Below are positions 37,797 through 46,115 of a DNA stretch of 64,000 nt, one piece after another (position 1 is the first letter of the stretch; the number at the start of each line of letters is the position of its first letter). Both the position numbers and the translations under genes were made by a program. Origin of the DNA: an uncultured Dehalococcoidia bacterium (GTDB taxonomy: Bacteria > Chloroflexota > Dehalococcoidia > Lucifugimonadales > CATOSD01); assembly GCA_951812395.1 (NCBI GenBank), contig CATOSD010000001.1, positions 930,001-994,000 of the forward strand, read 5' to 3'. The notes beneath the pieces are model-generated. The model did not search any database, had not been told where the DNA came from, and saw nothing but the letters and a program-made list of their open reading frames with translations.

Positions 37797-39200
37797 CTAC
37801 GCGAACTGGAACTCGCGGGTGGCGGCGATGAGCTGCAACATGCGCCCGACACGAGCCGCGCTGCGCTCGCGCTCCTCGCCGGTGTCGAAACGCAGGTCGC
37901 CGCCATTGTTGGCGAAGTTGAGCAGGCCGGCGCGGGTCTCTTCCCCCGCGTCGACCGGGCCGGCGAGGTCCAGGCAGCGCTCGACGAACCGCTCGGGCGA
38001 TACGGGCCCGCCCTCCGCGGCCAGCCTGTCGATGATGTCACGCACGCCCGGCTTGGACGCGTCGCCGACCTGGTTGACCGCGAAGTTCACGCGCTGGTTG
38101 AGCGTGCCGCCGTCTATCCACTCCTTACCGGTGTGCCATCCCTCCACCGTCGGCGGATTCATCAACTCCTGGCCCATCAGGCCGGGCGCGGCGCCCACCT
38201 GTGTAAGGCCCAGCTCCGGGAACTGGTGGGTGCCTACCAGCTTGATTGTGCCCGCGACCAGCTCGGCCGGGCTCTTCACCTTTGCGGAGCGCGCCCGCTT
38301 GAAGAAGTCGGAATTGAACAGCGTGCGCAGAATCACGCGCATGTCGCCGTCGGACTCGAAGTACGCGTCCACCAGCGCGTCGATCGCCGCCGGGTCCTGC
38401 GGCGGCTCTAGCTCCCAGGCCGACACCTGCGGCTCGTCGGCGACGAAGAAGTTGTACAGGTGGCGCGAAATGAAACGCGCCGCGGCGGGCTGCTTGACGA
38501 TGATGTCGATTATGTCCTCGCCGTTGAAGTTGCCCACTTCGCCCAGGAACGTCTTCTCACTGTCGTCGTGGTCCTCCTCGAGGTACACGAACTCCGTCTG
38601 GTGGTGACCGTAGGGGTACAGCGGTATGGGCTGGGTGAACGTCCAGCCGGTGAAGGCGCGGGCGGCGTTCTTGATGTCGTCCTCGGTGTAGTTGCCCACA
38701 CCCATCGAGAACAACTCCAGCAACTCACGGCCCCAGTTCTCGTTGGGCTGCGAGCTGTGATTCTCGCAGTTGTCCAGCCAGTAGTTCATCGACGGGTCCC
38801 TGGCCAGCTCCAACAGGATGGTGCGGACGTTGGAGAGGCCCAACTCCCGGAACATGTCGATCTGCCTGATGTTGCTGGGCGTGTGCTCGCCCTTGTACCA
38901 GGCGGTGGCGAAGACGTGATGCCAGAACAGGGCGATCTTCTCCTCCAAGGGACTCTGGCTGTTGATCATGCGGTACATCCAGCGGCCCACCCAGATGGGG
39001 AGTGAGTCGGGATACGTGAGCTCGGGGTAGTACCGCTTCAGCACGTCCTCGTCTACGTCCGGTGCGTCTTCTGGATGAAGAAGCTGCTCGACGACGGCCT
39101 CGTAGCCCTTCGCGTCCAACCGTTCGAGCTCGCCGCGAGTCGCGCCGAACCCCGCGCGACGCATGAGATGAGCGATGAGAGCGATGTTATCCTGGGGCAT
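37797..39200 (-). CDS. DUF1800 family protein
   Basis: A 467-residue DUF1800 protein with LMRRAGFGATRGELERL at the N-terminus, FWHHVFAT, NENWGRELLELFSMGVGNYTEDD and ARAFTGWTF in the middle, and FNNPPTVEGW-type PPTVEGWHTG towards the end. ATG 39200 is chosen because ACGGAGGTGCC precedes it; the frame is open upstream without similarity. The family is nearly always beside DUF1501, as here, and is thought to act outside the cytoplasm, though no signal peptide is seen here. Activity is unknown. Confidence 0.88.
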   Translation of the reverse strand: MPQDNIALIAHLMRRAGFGATRGELERLDAKGYEAVVEQLLHPEDAPDVDEDVLKRYYPELTYPDSLPIWVGRWMYRMINSQSPLEEKIALFWHHVFATAWYKGEHTPSNIRQIDMFRELGLSNVRTILLELARDPSMNYWLDNCENHSSQPNENWGRELLELFSMGVGNYTEDDIKNAARAFTGWTFTQPIPLYPYGHHQTEFVYLEEDHDDSEKTFLGEVGNFNGEDIIDIIVKQPAAARFISRHLYNFFVADEPQVSAWELEPPQDPAAIDALVDAYFESDGDMRVILRTLFNSDFFKRARSAKVKSPAELVAGTIKLVGTHQFPELGLTQVGAAPGLMGQELMNPPTVEGWHTGKEWIDGGTLNQRVNFAVNQVGDASKPGVRDIIDRLAAEGGPVSPERFVERCLDLAGPVDAGEETRAGLLNFANNGGDLRFDTGEERERSAARVGRMLQLIAATREFQFA

Positions 39201-39316
39201 TGCGGCACCTCCGTCGCTGGTCGAAAGCCTAATCTTGCGGCGAACGCCGCACGTTGGCATTTTAGCGCACAATTCGCGGCAACGGCAACGTGTATGAGCG
39301 TCTTCCGAATTGTCCC

Positions 39317-39335
39317 TTCCCCCTCGAAGGGGGAA
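39317..39335. repeat. Intergenic hairpin repeat (TTCCCCC-GGGGGAA)
   Basis: TTCCCCC (39317-39323) pairs with GGGGGAA (39329-39335) around TCGAA. It belongs to the same intergenic family as 40936-40957, 47681-47699 and 59796-59815. Confidence 0.65.
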
Positions 39336-39375
39336 AGTTTGGACGGGGGTGCATCGGCTCCCGGCCGCCTACGCC

Positions 39376-40806
39376 CTACTCCAGCACCCACAGGTCCTTG
39401 CCGCCGCCGCCCTGGCTCGAGTTCACCACCAGGCTGCCCCTGCGCAGGGCGACCCGGCAGAACGCGCCAGGCACAATGCGCGTCTCGCGTCCGTGCAGCA
39501 CGAACGGGCGCAGATCCACGTGGCGCGGCTCGAACTGGCCGTCGATAAGGCACGGCGACCGGGACAGCGACAGCACCGGCTGCGAGATGAAGTCCGCCGG
39601 GTCCGCCAAGATCCCCTTCGCGTACTCCTCCCGCTCCTCCGGCGTGGCGTGGGGGCCAATCAGCATTCCGTAACCGCCCGACTCGCCCACGCGCTTGACG
39701 ACCAGGTTCGCCAGGTTGTCCAGCGTGTACTCGAGATCTTCGGGACGCCGGCACAGATAGGTCTCGACGCTGGCCAGCAGCGGCTCCTCCGACAGGTAGT
39801 AGCGGATCATGTCCGGCACGTAGGCGTACACGCTCTTGTCGTCCGCCACGCCCGTGCCAGGGGCGTTGACCAGGGTCACGTTGCCCTGCTTGTAGGCGTG
39901 CATCAGGCCGGGCACTCCCAGCAGCGAGTCCGGACGGAACACCAGCGGGTCGATGAAGTCGTCGTCGACGCGGCGATAGATCACGTCCACCCGCCTCAGC
40001 CCGGAAGTGGTGCGCATGTACACGAACCCGTCGTTCACCAGAAGGTCGCGTCCCTCCACCAGCTCCGCCCCAAGCTCGTGCGCCAGAAACATGTGCTCGT
40101 AGAAGGCGGAGTTGTACACGCCCGGCGTCAGCAGCGCAATCGAAGGGTTCGTGAGACCGCGCGGTGCAAGCTCCCGCAGCGTGTCCACGAGCATCCGGCC
40201 GTAGTGTTCCACCTCTCGCACGCGGGAGCTGCGGTACAGCCGCCGCAGGCTCGCCTTGGCGGCCTTGCGGTTGGCGAGCATGTAGGACACGCCGGAGGGC
40301 ACCCGCAGGTTGTCCTCCAACACCATGAATCCATCGTTGGTACGCACTATGTCGGTGCCGCAAATGGCCACCCATGTGCCGTGAAGCGCCGAGAAGCCGC
40401 GCATCTCGACGCGGTACTGGGGACAGCCCCTCACGACGTCCAGGGGGATGACGCCATCCTCGATTATGCGCGCCGGACCGTACACGTCTTCCAGGAACAT
40501 GTTCAGCGCCTTGAGCCGCTGGGTGAGGCCGGCCTCCAGCCCGGTCCACTCCTCGCCCGACAGCACTCGCGGCACGCAGTCGATGGGAATGATTCGCTCG
40601 TCGGCCTCGTCGTCGCCGTACACCGTGAAGGTTATCCCCTCGGTGGAAAACGAGCGCGTAACCCTGTCCTGGATGCTCTCCAGGTTTTCCACCGACAAGC
40701 CCAGTAACTCGTCGTGCAGCAAGCGGAGATGCTGGCGCGGCTCGCCACCGGGCAGGAACATCTCGTCATATATGGTGGGATCGTGTTCGTAGGCGTTAAA
40801 GTCCAT
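39376..40806 (-). CDS. Circularly permuted ATP-grasp protein (type 2)
   Basis: A 476-residue protein of the circularly permuted ATP-grasp family (DUF404/DUF407). Motifs are EDVYGPARIIEDGVIP near residue 110, VLEDNLRVPSGVSYML (about 170), GLRRVDVIYRRVDDDFIDPL and VKRVGESGGYGMLIG. The last two carry the acidic and basic ATP ligands. It starts at ATG 40806. It is expected to form amide bonds and to work with the alpha-E protein, whose gene here is 6 kb away. No transglutaminase-like partner is seen. Confidence 0.9.
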   Translation of the reverse strand: MDFNAYEHDPTIYDEMFLPGGEPRQHLRLLHDELLGLSVENLESIQDRVTRSFSTEGITFTVYGDDEADERIIPIDCVPRVLSGEEWTGLEAGLTQRLKALNMFLEDVYGPARIIEDGVIPLDVVRGCPQYRVEMRGFSALHGTWVAICGTDIVRTNDGFMVLEDNLRVPSGVSYMLANRKAAKASLRRLYRSSRVREVEHYGRMLVDTLRELAPRGLTNPSIALLTPGVYNSAFYEHMFLAHELGAELVEGRDLLVNDGFVYMRTTSGLRRVDVIYRRVDDDFIDPLVFRPDSLLGVPGLMHAYKQGNVTLVNAPGTGVADDKSVYAYVPDMIRYYLSEEPLLASVETYLCRRPEDLEYTLDNLANLVVKRVGESGGYGMLIGPHATPEEREEYAKGILADPADFISQPVLSLSRSPCLIDGQFEPRHVDLRPFVLHGRETRIVPGAFCRVALRRGSLVVNSSQGGGGKDLWVLE

Positions 40807-40935
40807 GGCTGCGCCTCGTCGGTGCTCCGACACCCTCCCAATCGTAGGCGCGGGGCCGACGGAGCGACTGTGGCGTAGTGTACAACAGCGCGGCTCGTAT
40901 GGGAAACTGGCAGGAGTCCGGCGGGCTGGGCCGTT

Positions 40936-40957
40936 CCCTCTCCCTCAAGGGAGAGGG
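40936..40957. repeat. Intergenic hairpin repeat (CCCTCTCCCT-AGGGAGAGGG)
   Basis: A perfect 10-base inverted repeat with a 2-base loop, followed by GGGTGAGGGGGT near 40985. It resembles the hairpin repeats at 39317 and 47681 and lies in the 330-base gap between the ATP-grasp gene and the next gene, which otherwise shows nothing. Confidence 0.65.
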
Positions 40958-41138
40958 CTAGAGCCTGCCTTGCGCCTGTCGAAAGGGTGAGGGGGTAAGC
41001 CCCGACCGCCACGGTCACTTACACTGCTCCGGCCCATCCCTCTGTTCTGACAAACTAAGCCCCGGTCCGCCTACGCTCCTGTCCGGCGCGCATGTTAGGC
41101 TGCCCCTCACCACGAGCGAACGCCTGTCGAGGAGCGCC

Positions 41139-41582
41139 ATGAACCAGTCCGATTTGAAGAAAGATTGGCTCGCCGGCAACAGCGTAGTCGCCCTCGGCGG
41201 CGCGCTGCTGCTGGCCCAGTCGTGGAGGCTGTCCGGCGGCGTCGTAGAGCTACCGTTCGGTCGCACCATCCCCGACGTGCTCGACGTATTTTACGTCGCG
41301 GTAGTTAGCTTCCTGCTGGCGTCGTCCCTGGCGCTGGCGGCGGCCTCGGTGCTTTCGCCGCTCCGAAACTGGGCAGTGCGCAAGGCGGCGCCGTTCGTGC
41401 CGGCGCTGGGATTCTTCGTCTGGGTCTCGTTCGTGCTGAGCCTGTTGTCGGCCAACGCGGCGCTCCCGGACGACCAGGCATGGGCGAAGGCGCTATCTGC
41501 GGGCGGCGCGGTCATGTCGGCGTTCATCGCCTTCACGATGGTCGTCAACCCACTGCTGCGCATGATTCTGGGGCGGCGCTAG
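41139..41582 (+). CDS. Four-helix membrane protein, unknown
   Basis: A 147-residue protein with four predicted membrane segments (about 15-32, 48-70, 84-106, 118-140) and no recognised family. It starts at ATG 41139 and stands alone on the plus strand between minus-strand genes. Position and composition suggest a genuine gene, but its role cannot be told. Confidence 0.6.
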   Translation: MNQSDLKKDWLAGNSVVALGGALLLAQSWRLSGGVVELPFGRTIPDVLDVFYVAVVSFLLASSLALAAASVLSPLRNWAVRKAAPFVPALGFFVWVSFVLSLLSANAALPDDQAWAKALSAGGAVMSAFIAFTMVVNPLLRMILGRR

Positions 41583-41671
41583 CCGTTCCGTTACGGTCAG
41601 CCACTGGCGAAGGCACGTCTGAGGCCTGTCCCCGCCAATCGCGCAACGTCCCAACGCTTACACGCGACGTC

Positions 41672-42724
41672 CTACCGGAAGGCGAGCGCCTCCTTGGGAT
41701 TGTCGACGAGTATCTTGTCGATAGCCTCGCCGGAGAAGCCGCGGTCTCTCATCCTGGGCACTATGTGATTCAGGATGTAGAAGTACCCGTGGCCGCCGTA
41801 CTTCACCAGCCGGTGGTTCTGGCAAATGTCGTGGGCCACCACCACCTTGTCTCCGTAGCCGTGCGAGCTTATCCAGGCGATGTCGTCCATCCGCTTGGCG
41901 TCGCTTGGCATATCGATATTGGTGTTGGCCGTATAGTACGACTGTTCCTGACCGAACAGGTCCCATTCCAGGTAGCAGCCGCTCTCGGCCAGCATCTTCA
42001 GGGTGCGGCGCTCGAAGATGGTGCGATCCAGGTGGCCGACGATGGTGTTGCCCAGGTCGGCGCCCGCCTCGCTCAACACCTCGACTATCTCCAGCGGGGC
42101 GACCTCGTCGCGGCCCGGGTGTATCAGTATGGGCGCGCCGGTGGCCTGCTGGGCGCGGGCCGACGCGCGCAGCACCTTGCGCTCGTTGTCTGTGAGCGGC
42201 CAGGTGCAGCCCACCTCGCCGATGATGCCGCACTTTATGCCGGTGCCGTCGACGCCCACCGTCACGTCCTCGACGATCTTTCCGAAGATTTCGTCCTCCG
42301 AGTGCTCGTCCATGTCCTCGGGGTGGGCCTGGTCCACGTAGTGCGAGCCGCCCATGATGACGTTTACGCCTGTGGCCCGCGAGATGCGCGCCAGCCCCAC
42401 CGGGTCGCGGCCTATGCCCAGGCTGGTGGCGTCGACAATGGTGTCGCCCCCGTACTGCTTGTACAGCATCGTCTCGGCGATGGCGGTCTCCACGCTGTTG
42501 ACGCGGAAGTTGTTGATGTTGGGCGCCGCGTGGTGCCGTATGTAGCCCATAATCTCCATAGACAGGGGCCGGTTGTAGAACTCCCTCGCGCTCGCCTCCA
42601 CCGGTTGCTCGGACATGTGCGTGCCGTCCACCAGCAGGTGCTCGTGCGTGAGAGTGACGCCAAGCTCGCCGGGGTCGATGGGACCGGTAACCGTCTGTGC
42701 CAAGCCGGTCATTTCACTGGCCAT
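41672..42724 (-). CDS. Phosphotriesterase-family metal-dependent hydrolase
   Basis: A 350-residue TIM-barrel enzyme of the PTE/PHP-lactonase family. The N-terminal HxH motif is TLTHEHLLVDG (His27, His29). The lysine-carboxylate region is around GIKCGIIGEVG (about 188), and later His/Asp ligands are in NTIVGHLDRTIF and VVAHDICQNHRL. Members act as lactonases or hydrolyse phosphoesters; organophosphate activity is rare. The start is ATG 42724 with AGGAGGC upstream. It is the last minus-strand gene before the insertion sequence. Confidence 0.88.
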   Translation of the reverse strand: MASEMTGLAQTVTGPIDPGELGVTLTHEHLLVDGTHMSEQPVEASAREFYNRPLSMEIMGYIRHHAAPNINNFRVNSVETAIAETMLYKQYGGDTIVDATSLGIGRDPVGLARISRATGVNVIMGGSHYVDQAHPEDMDEHSEDEIFGKIVEDVTVGVDGTGIKCGIIGEVGCTWPLTDNERKVLRASARAQQATGAPILIHPGRDEVAPLEIVEVLSEAGADLGNTIVGHLDRTIFERRTLKMLAESGCYLEWDLFGQEQSYYTANTNIDMPSDAKRMDDIAWISSHGYGDKVVVAHDICQNHRLVKYGGHGYFYILNHIVPRMRDRGFSGEAIDKILVDNPKEALAFR

Positions 42725-43118
42725 TTTGAAAGCCTCCTAATGTTGCGACTGCGAACACCGCGAGATGTGGGCGAGTGTAAGGCGGCGCTCCGCGCGGTGT
42801 CAACGCGCCCTCTCGTCTCGGTGCGTGCACACCGGACACCAGTAGACGCATCGACGCCGCAACTGTTCACTTGGTGCCGCCCCAATAGGATTCACCGGCA
42901 GCACAAACTGCTCTTCGCAGGGCTATCGCAAATTGACTTCTCGACCCCAAATCAGGTGTGCCCTCACATTTGTGGACTCAAAATCTGTCCCGAAACAGCG
43001 CAATCGACTACTACTTGGGGCATGTAAGTCCCCTGAACTGGCTCATAGACGCGAAAACCAGTGCCTGATCCGTGTCAGCGCGAAGGACTGTGAAGTAGTA
43101 CCCGATTGCCCTGCGGGA
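42725..43118. other. Intergenic region left of the IS, no gene seen
   Basis: No frame here has recognisable similarity or a convincing start. Before the insertion this sequence was continuous with 44991 onward. Some short frames exist on both strands, but their composition is not gene-like. Confidence 0.5.
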
Positions 43119-43123
43119 TTTCG

Positions 43124-43140
43124 CCCAAATCCACCGCCTA
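43124..43140 (+). repeat. Left terminal inverted repeat of the IS
   Basis: 17 bases identical to the reverse complement of 44969-44985, preceded by the TTTCG target duplication. Confidence 0.9.
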
Positions 43141-43349
43141 ACCGCGGCGGGGGGGGGTGTGGTGGGTTGGCGAGGGTGAATGTGCGTTTTGGGGCCGGTC
43201 AGTTGGCGTGGGGAAGGTCGATGCGACGGTCTGGGGGCGTGAGGCGGTTCCTGAGAGGGTAGTTGGAGGGTTTTGGGCGAGTTTCGGACACGGCGAAGCC
43301 GACGACTTCGGTTCAGTCGCCTCGAGTGTGGGTGGATTCCTGAGGAGAA

Positions 43350-44876
43350 TCAGGCCCGGAGCGGCGTGTTTGCCAGAGCGTGTATCCTGCGTTGCGCACT
43401 CACGAGCAGGTCATGGGTTGGGTGTCCTCTCGCGAGACGGATGATGAGCCTCCTTGCGTGTCTGACCACTCGCCCCGCAACGCAGATTACGCCGAAGCGC
43501 ACCGCCTTCAGACGCTTGCTCGCCCACTCTTCCCCCAACACCAGCCGCTTCATCGCTGAGTTCAGATTGAACGCCAACACCACTATAGCCCACCACGCCG
43601 CGTTCGACCCGAACTTCCCCGACGGCAGCCTGCCCCCCGCAAGGTCCTCCTTCAGCACCGAATGCACCTCCTCACCCTTGCCACACCTCTGCCTGTACCA
43701 CCGGACCAACTCATCCCCAGGCAACTCTCGGTTCGTCACCATCCCTGTCACTTTGTACAATTTGCCATCTCCCATCTCCATAATGGGAACCGACAACTTC
43801 TCCCCATCCATGTCGAACAGCGGCGGGTTCGGCATACGCTCCCTTATCGCGATGAACCTGTAGTCGGGACTGTTCTTGCTGTATCCCGTCCAACTGGTCA
43901 CGTAGCACACCTCGGCGTACTGCTGTCTTGTGGCCTCTCGATGCTCACCCTCTGTCCTGTACAGGTCGTGCCATCCTTCCTCCTCTACCTCACTCACCGC
44001 CGCCCTGAACTCGGCCATCACGTTCACTCCCACACAGAACTCGATCACTCCGAACCGCTCATCCCGCCCCTCGGCGCAGTACTTCAACAGCTCCTTCTGG
44101 TAGCCCGCCGAGTCAGACCTCATCATCACCTTGCTCACCCCTGGGGGCAGACACTCCAGCGACTCCTTCAACACCCTGAGCTGTTCGTAGCCCGCGTTCA
44201 CGTTGCCGTCTCTGAACTCGGAGTGCACCACAAGGTCCGCCTCATACCAGTAGGTGGTCAGCGGCTGGTACGCCTTGTGCTTTTTGTAGCAGAAGCACGC
44301 CTGCCGCTTGTGCGTCCCTATCAGCGTGGCGTCCATGTCCAATGTCGCTTCGGTGTGTCCTGAATGGCCTCCCGCGAACCTCACCAGGTCCGCGTTGACC
44401 TTCCCAAGCCCTCTCAGCGCGTCGTTGGCCGCCGGTATGAACGCCTTGCGAGACCGTCTCCCGGCCTCCTCAGCCTCGTCGTGGAAACGGTCCAGATACC
44501 TGAACACCGCCGTGGGCGACGGCACAGTGCGGCTACGCTCCTTACGCCACCTTCTGAGCTGCGCCCTGCGCTCTGCCCGCCGCACCCCGTGAGTCTCCGC
44601 GGTGAGCAGCGCCCTGCCCAGCCCCTCGTCCTTCTCCAGCAGCCGCAGGTCATCCACCGACTCACCACCGGCCAGGTTGAGCATCACAAGCGCCGTCACA
44701 TTCTGGGCGTCCGTCCACCCCTGTGTGCCCTCTCTCACTCCCACGTGACGGCGCACCGACTGCCCCAGTCGCGCAACAAACGCCAGGTCCAGGTATGCCG
44801 GCAACCCCGACAACGCCGTCATACCAGTAGACTCGGTCTCCTCTGCGTAGTGGAAAGGAAGCGTTGCTTGCTGCAT
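43350..44876 (-). CDS. IS1380-family transposase
   Basis: A 508-residue DDE transposase. An N-terminal region (TALSGLPAYLDLAFVARLGQSV) is followed by the catalytic core, with the first Asp in LDMDATLIG (about 180), the second in MMRSDSAGYQKELL (about 250) and a later Glu in GKGEEVHSVLKEDLAGGRLP (about 410), and the ending NSAMKRLVLGEEWASKRLKAVRF. It is typical of IS1380-like DDE_Tnp_1 enzymes. The frame is intact. Its ribosome site (GAGG, 44890-44887) lies 10 bases before the ATG and is inside an inverted repeat that could hide it. Confidence 0.92.
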   Translation of the reverse strand: MQQATLPFHYAEETESTGMTALSGLPAYLDLAFVARLGQSVRRHVGVREGTQGWTDAQNVTALVMLNLAGGESVDDLRLLEKDEGLGRALLTAETHGVRRAERRAQLRRWRKERSRTVPSPTAVFRYLDRFHDEAEEAGRRSRKAFIPAANDALRGLGKVNADLVRFAGGHSGHTEATLDMDATLIGTHKRQACFCYKKHKAYQPLTTYWYEADLVVHSEFRDGNVNAGYEQLRVLKESLECLPPGVSKVMMRSDSAGYQKELLKYCAEGRDERFGVIEFCVGVNVMAEFRAAVSEVEEEGWHDLYRTEGEHREATRQQYAEVCYVTSWTGYSKNSPDYRFIAIRERMPNPPLFDMDGEKLSVPIMEMGDGKLYKVTGMVTNRELPGDELVRWYRQRCGKGEEVHSVLKEDLAGGRLPSGKFGSNAAWWAIVVLAFNLNSAMKRLVLGEEWASKRLKAVRFGVICVAGRVVRHARRLIIRLARGHPTHDLLVSAQRRIHALANTPLRA

Positions 44877-44886
44877 AATAGTCGCA

Positions 44887-44954
44887 CCTCGTTGGTGATG
44901 GGTTGTTGTTGTTACCTACCATCATAGCCGGCTTTACAGCCGGCTCCAACGAGG
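44887..44954 (-). promoter_or_regulatory. Stem-loop hiding the transposase ribosome site
   Basis: CCTCGTTGG (44887-44895) is exactly complementary to CCAACGAGG (44946-44954). On the transposase strand the second arm contains the GAGG ribosome site. Between them, GCCGGCT (44927-44933) and AGCCGGC (44938-44944) form another hairpin. RNA read in from outside the element would fold so that translation is blocked, as known for IS10 and IS50. Where the native promoter starts is not visible. Confidence 0.6.
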
Positions 44955-44968
44955 CCTTCCTTTGCAAC

Positions 44969-44985
44969 TAGGCGGTGGATTTGGG
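44969..44985 (-). repeat. Right terminal inverted repeat of the IS
   Basis: Exact reverse complement of 43124-43140, followed by the TTTCG target duplication at 44986-44990. Confidence 0.9.
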
Positions 44986-44990
44986 TTTCG

Positions 44991-45389
44991 CTAGCGCTCT
45001 TGATGTGGGCGTACATCCGTGCTAGTCTTCTTCCATGATGCGCCTACACTTCTATTCGCCGACCGTCAACGCCTCCGCTGGCGCCTACCGCCCGATGTCC
45101 CATTTCCGCCATGCATCGTGCGATTCGTTCCTCAAGTCGCCCCCGGCAAGCCCCCAAACGGCCCGAAACGGCAACCCCTCCAGCTATGAAGTGGAACGAA
45201 ATGGAACAAAATGGAACACATTTCGCCAACATCCCCTCTCTCGGGCTGGCTGTTGCCTTCCAATCATCGCACTCTTGCTCCCGCGACCTCAATCCGCTAG
45301 CCTGAACTACGCGATGACCGGCATGAACAAGCGATGCGAAGCAACAATGACACAGAGCTTCATTGCCACCTTCAAGACATAAGGCGGTT
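44991..45389. other. Intergenic region right of the IS; short decamer repeats
   Basis: No convincing gene. A plus frame from 45035 to 45382 is open, but its composition is not protein-like. TGGAAC occurs three times at exact 10-base spacing (45192, 45202, 45212). The region leads into the kinase/NUDIX pair and should hold its promoter. Confidence 0.5.
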
Positions 45390-46115
45390 ATGAACCCCAC
45401 CGCAGACCAGATGGAAGAACTTCATTCTCAAGCTGAGGCGACGCTTAGTCTTCTAAAAGGATATCCGTCGTGCCGCCCATTGTTCGTCGAGTTCGCTGGC
45501 ACTCCAAAGAGTGGCAAGAGCACCTGCATCGATACCGTCAACCACTTCTTCAGGAGGATAGGGTACAAGGTGCTCGCGCCTACTGAAGGGGCCTCCAAAA
45601 GAACGCCCTATTATCTCAAGGATGATTACGTCGCTTTCAACGCATGGTCCGCGACTTATGCTCTTACCCATATCCTGGAGGGCCGCTATGGGGCGGACGA
45701 TTATCACATAGTGATACTGGACCGTGGCCTCTTCGATGCGTTGGCTTGGTTTGAACTCTTGAAGGGAAATGGCGACATCACCTCAGAAGATTGTTCTGCC
45801 ATTCACCAGTTTTTGCTCATCGGCCACTGGCGCGAGCTTGTGGACTTGGTTTTCTTGTTCGAGACCGACCCGGACACATCGCTGGAACGCGAAAATCGGA
45901 ATAAGCTGATAGAAGAGCCGGGACGAGCGATGAACCCCGACTTCCTCGCCAACCTGAACACGGCATACGAGACAACGAGAGAGCAATACGCCGACAAGTT
46001 CAAGTCTTTCTTCACCATCGATACCGGTAAGGGGAAGTCAACCGAGCAATCGACGGCCTTCGAGGTCGCGCAAGCCATCGTTGACCGACTAGCGCAATCT
46101 CAGGCTGACAGGTGA
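45390..46115 (+). CDS. P-loop nucleoside/nucleotide kinase-like protein
   Basis: A 241-residue P-loop protein with Walker A GTPKSGKST at 37-45, a DRG motif (ILDRGLFDALAW, Asp111-Arg112) as in thymidylate and deoxynucleoside kinases, and a lid-like ERENRNKLIEEPGR region (about 170). This layout suggests phosphorylation of a nucleoside or nucleotide. The start is ATG 45390. Its stop overlaps the NUDIX gene (GTGA), so the two are coupled. Substrate unknown; a dNMP kinase is the simplest reading. The base composition is slightly less GC-rich than that of its neighbours, in line with recent gain. Confidence 0.75.
   Translation: MNPTADQMEELHSQAEATLSLLKGYPSCRPLFVEFAGTPKSGKSTCIDTVNHFFRRIGYKVLAPTEGASKRTPYYLKDDYVAFNAWSATYALTHILEGRYGADDYHIVILDRGLFDALAWFELLKGNGDITSEDCSAIHQFLLIGHWRELVDLVFLFETDPDTSLERENRNKLIEEPGRAMNPDFLANLNTAYETTREQYADKFKSFFTIDTGKGKSTEQSTAFEVAQAIVDRLAQSQADR

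Larger units (their letters stand above)
43124..44985 (-). mobile_element. Insertion sequence, IS1380-like, complete
   Basis: An 1862-base element bounded by perfect 17-base terminal inverted repeats, CCCAAATCCACCGCCTA at 43124-43140 and its complement at 44969-44985. The 5-base direct repeat TTTCG lies immediately outside each end (43119-43123 and 44986-44990), the target-site duplication. It carries a single transposase gene. About 209 bases of G-rich non-coding sequence lie between the left repeat and the transposase stop. The size, intact repeats and open transposase suggest a recent, possibly active, insertion. Confidence 0.92.

Noticed and set aside
39310..40707. 465-residue plus-strand frame opposite the ATP-grasp gene
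   Set aside because: Composition is not protein-like and the opposite strand has family motifs.
41480..43027. 515-residue plus-strand frame opposite the phosphotriesterase-like gene
   Set aside because: Shadow frame that runs across an intergenic region without similarity.
45035..45382. Plus-strand frame of 115 residues before the kinase gene
   Set aside because: No similarity, odd composition and an internal 10-base repeat; judged non-coding.
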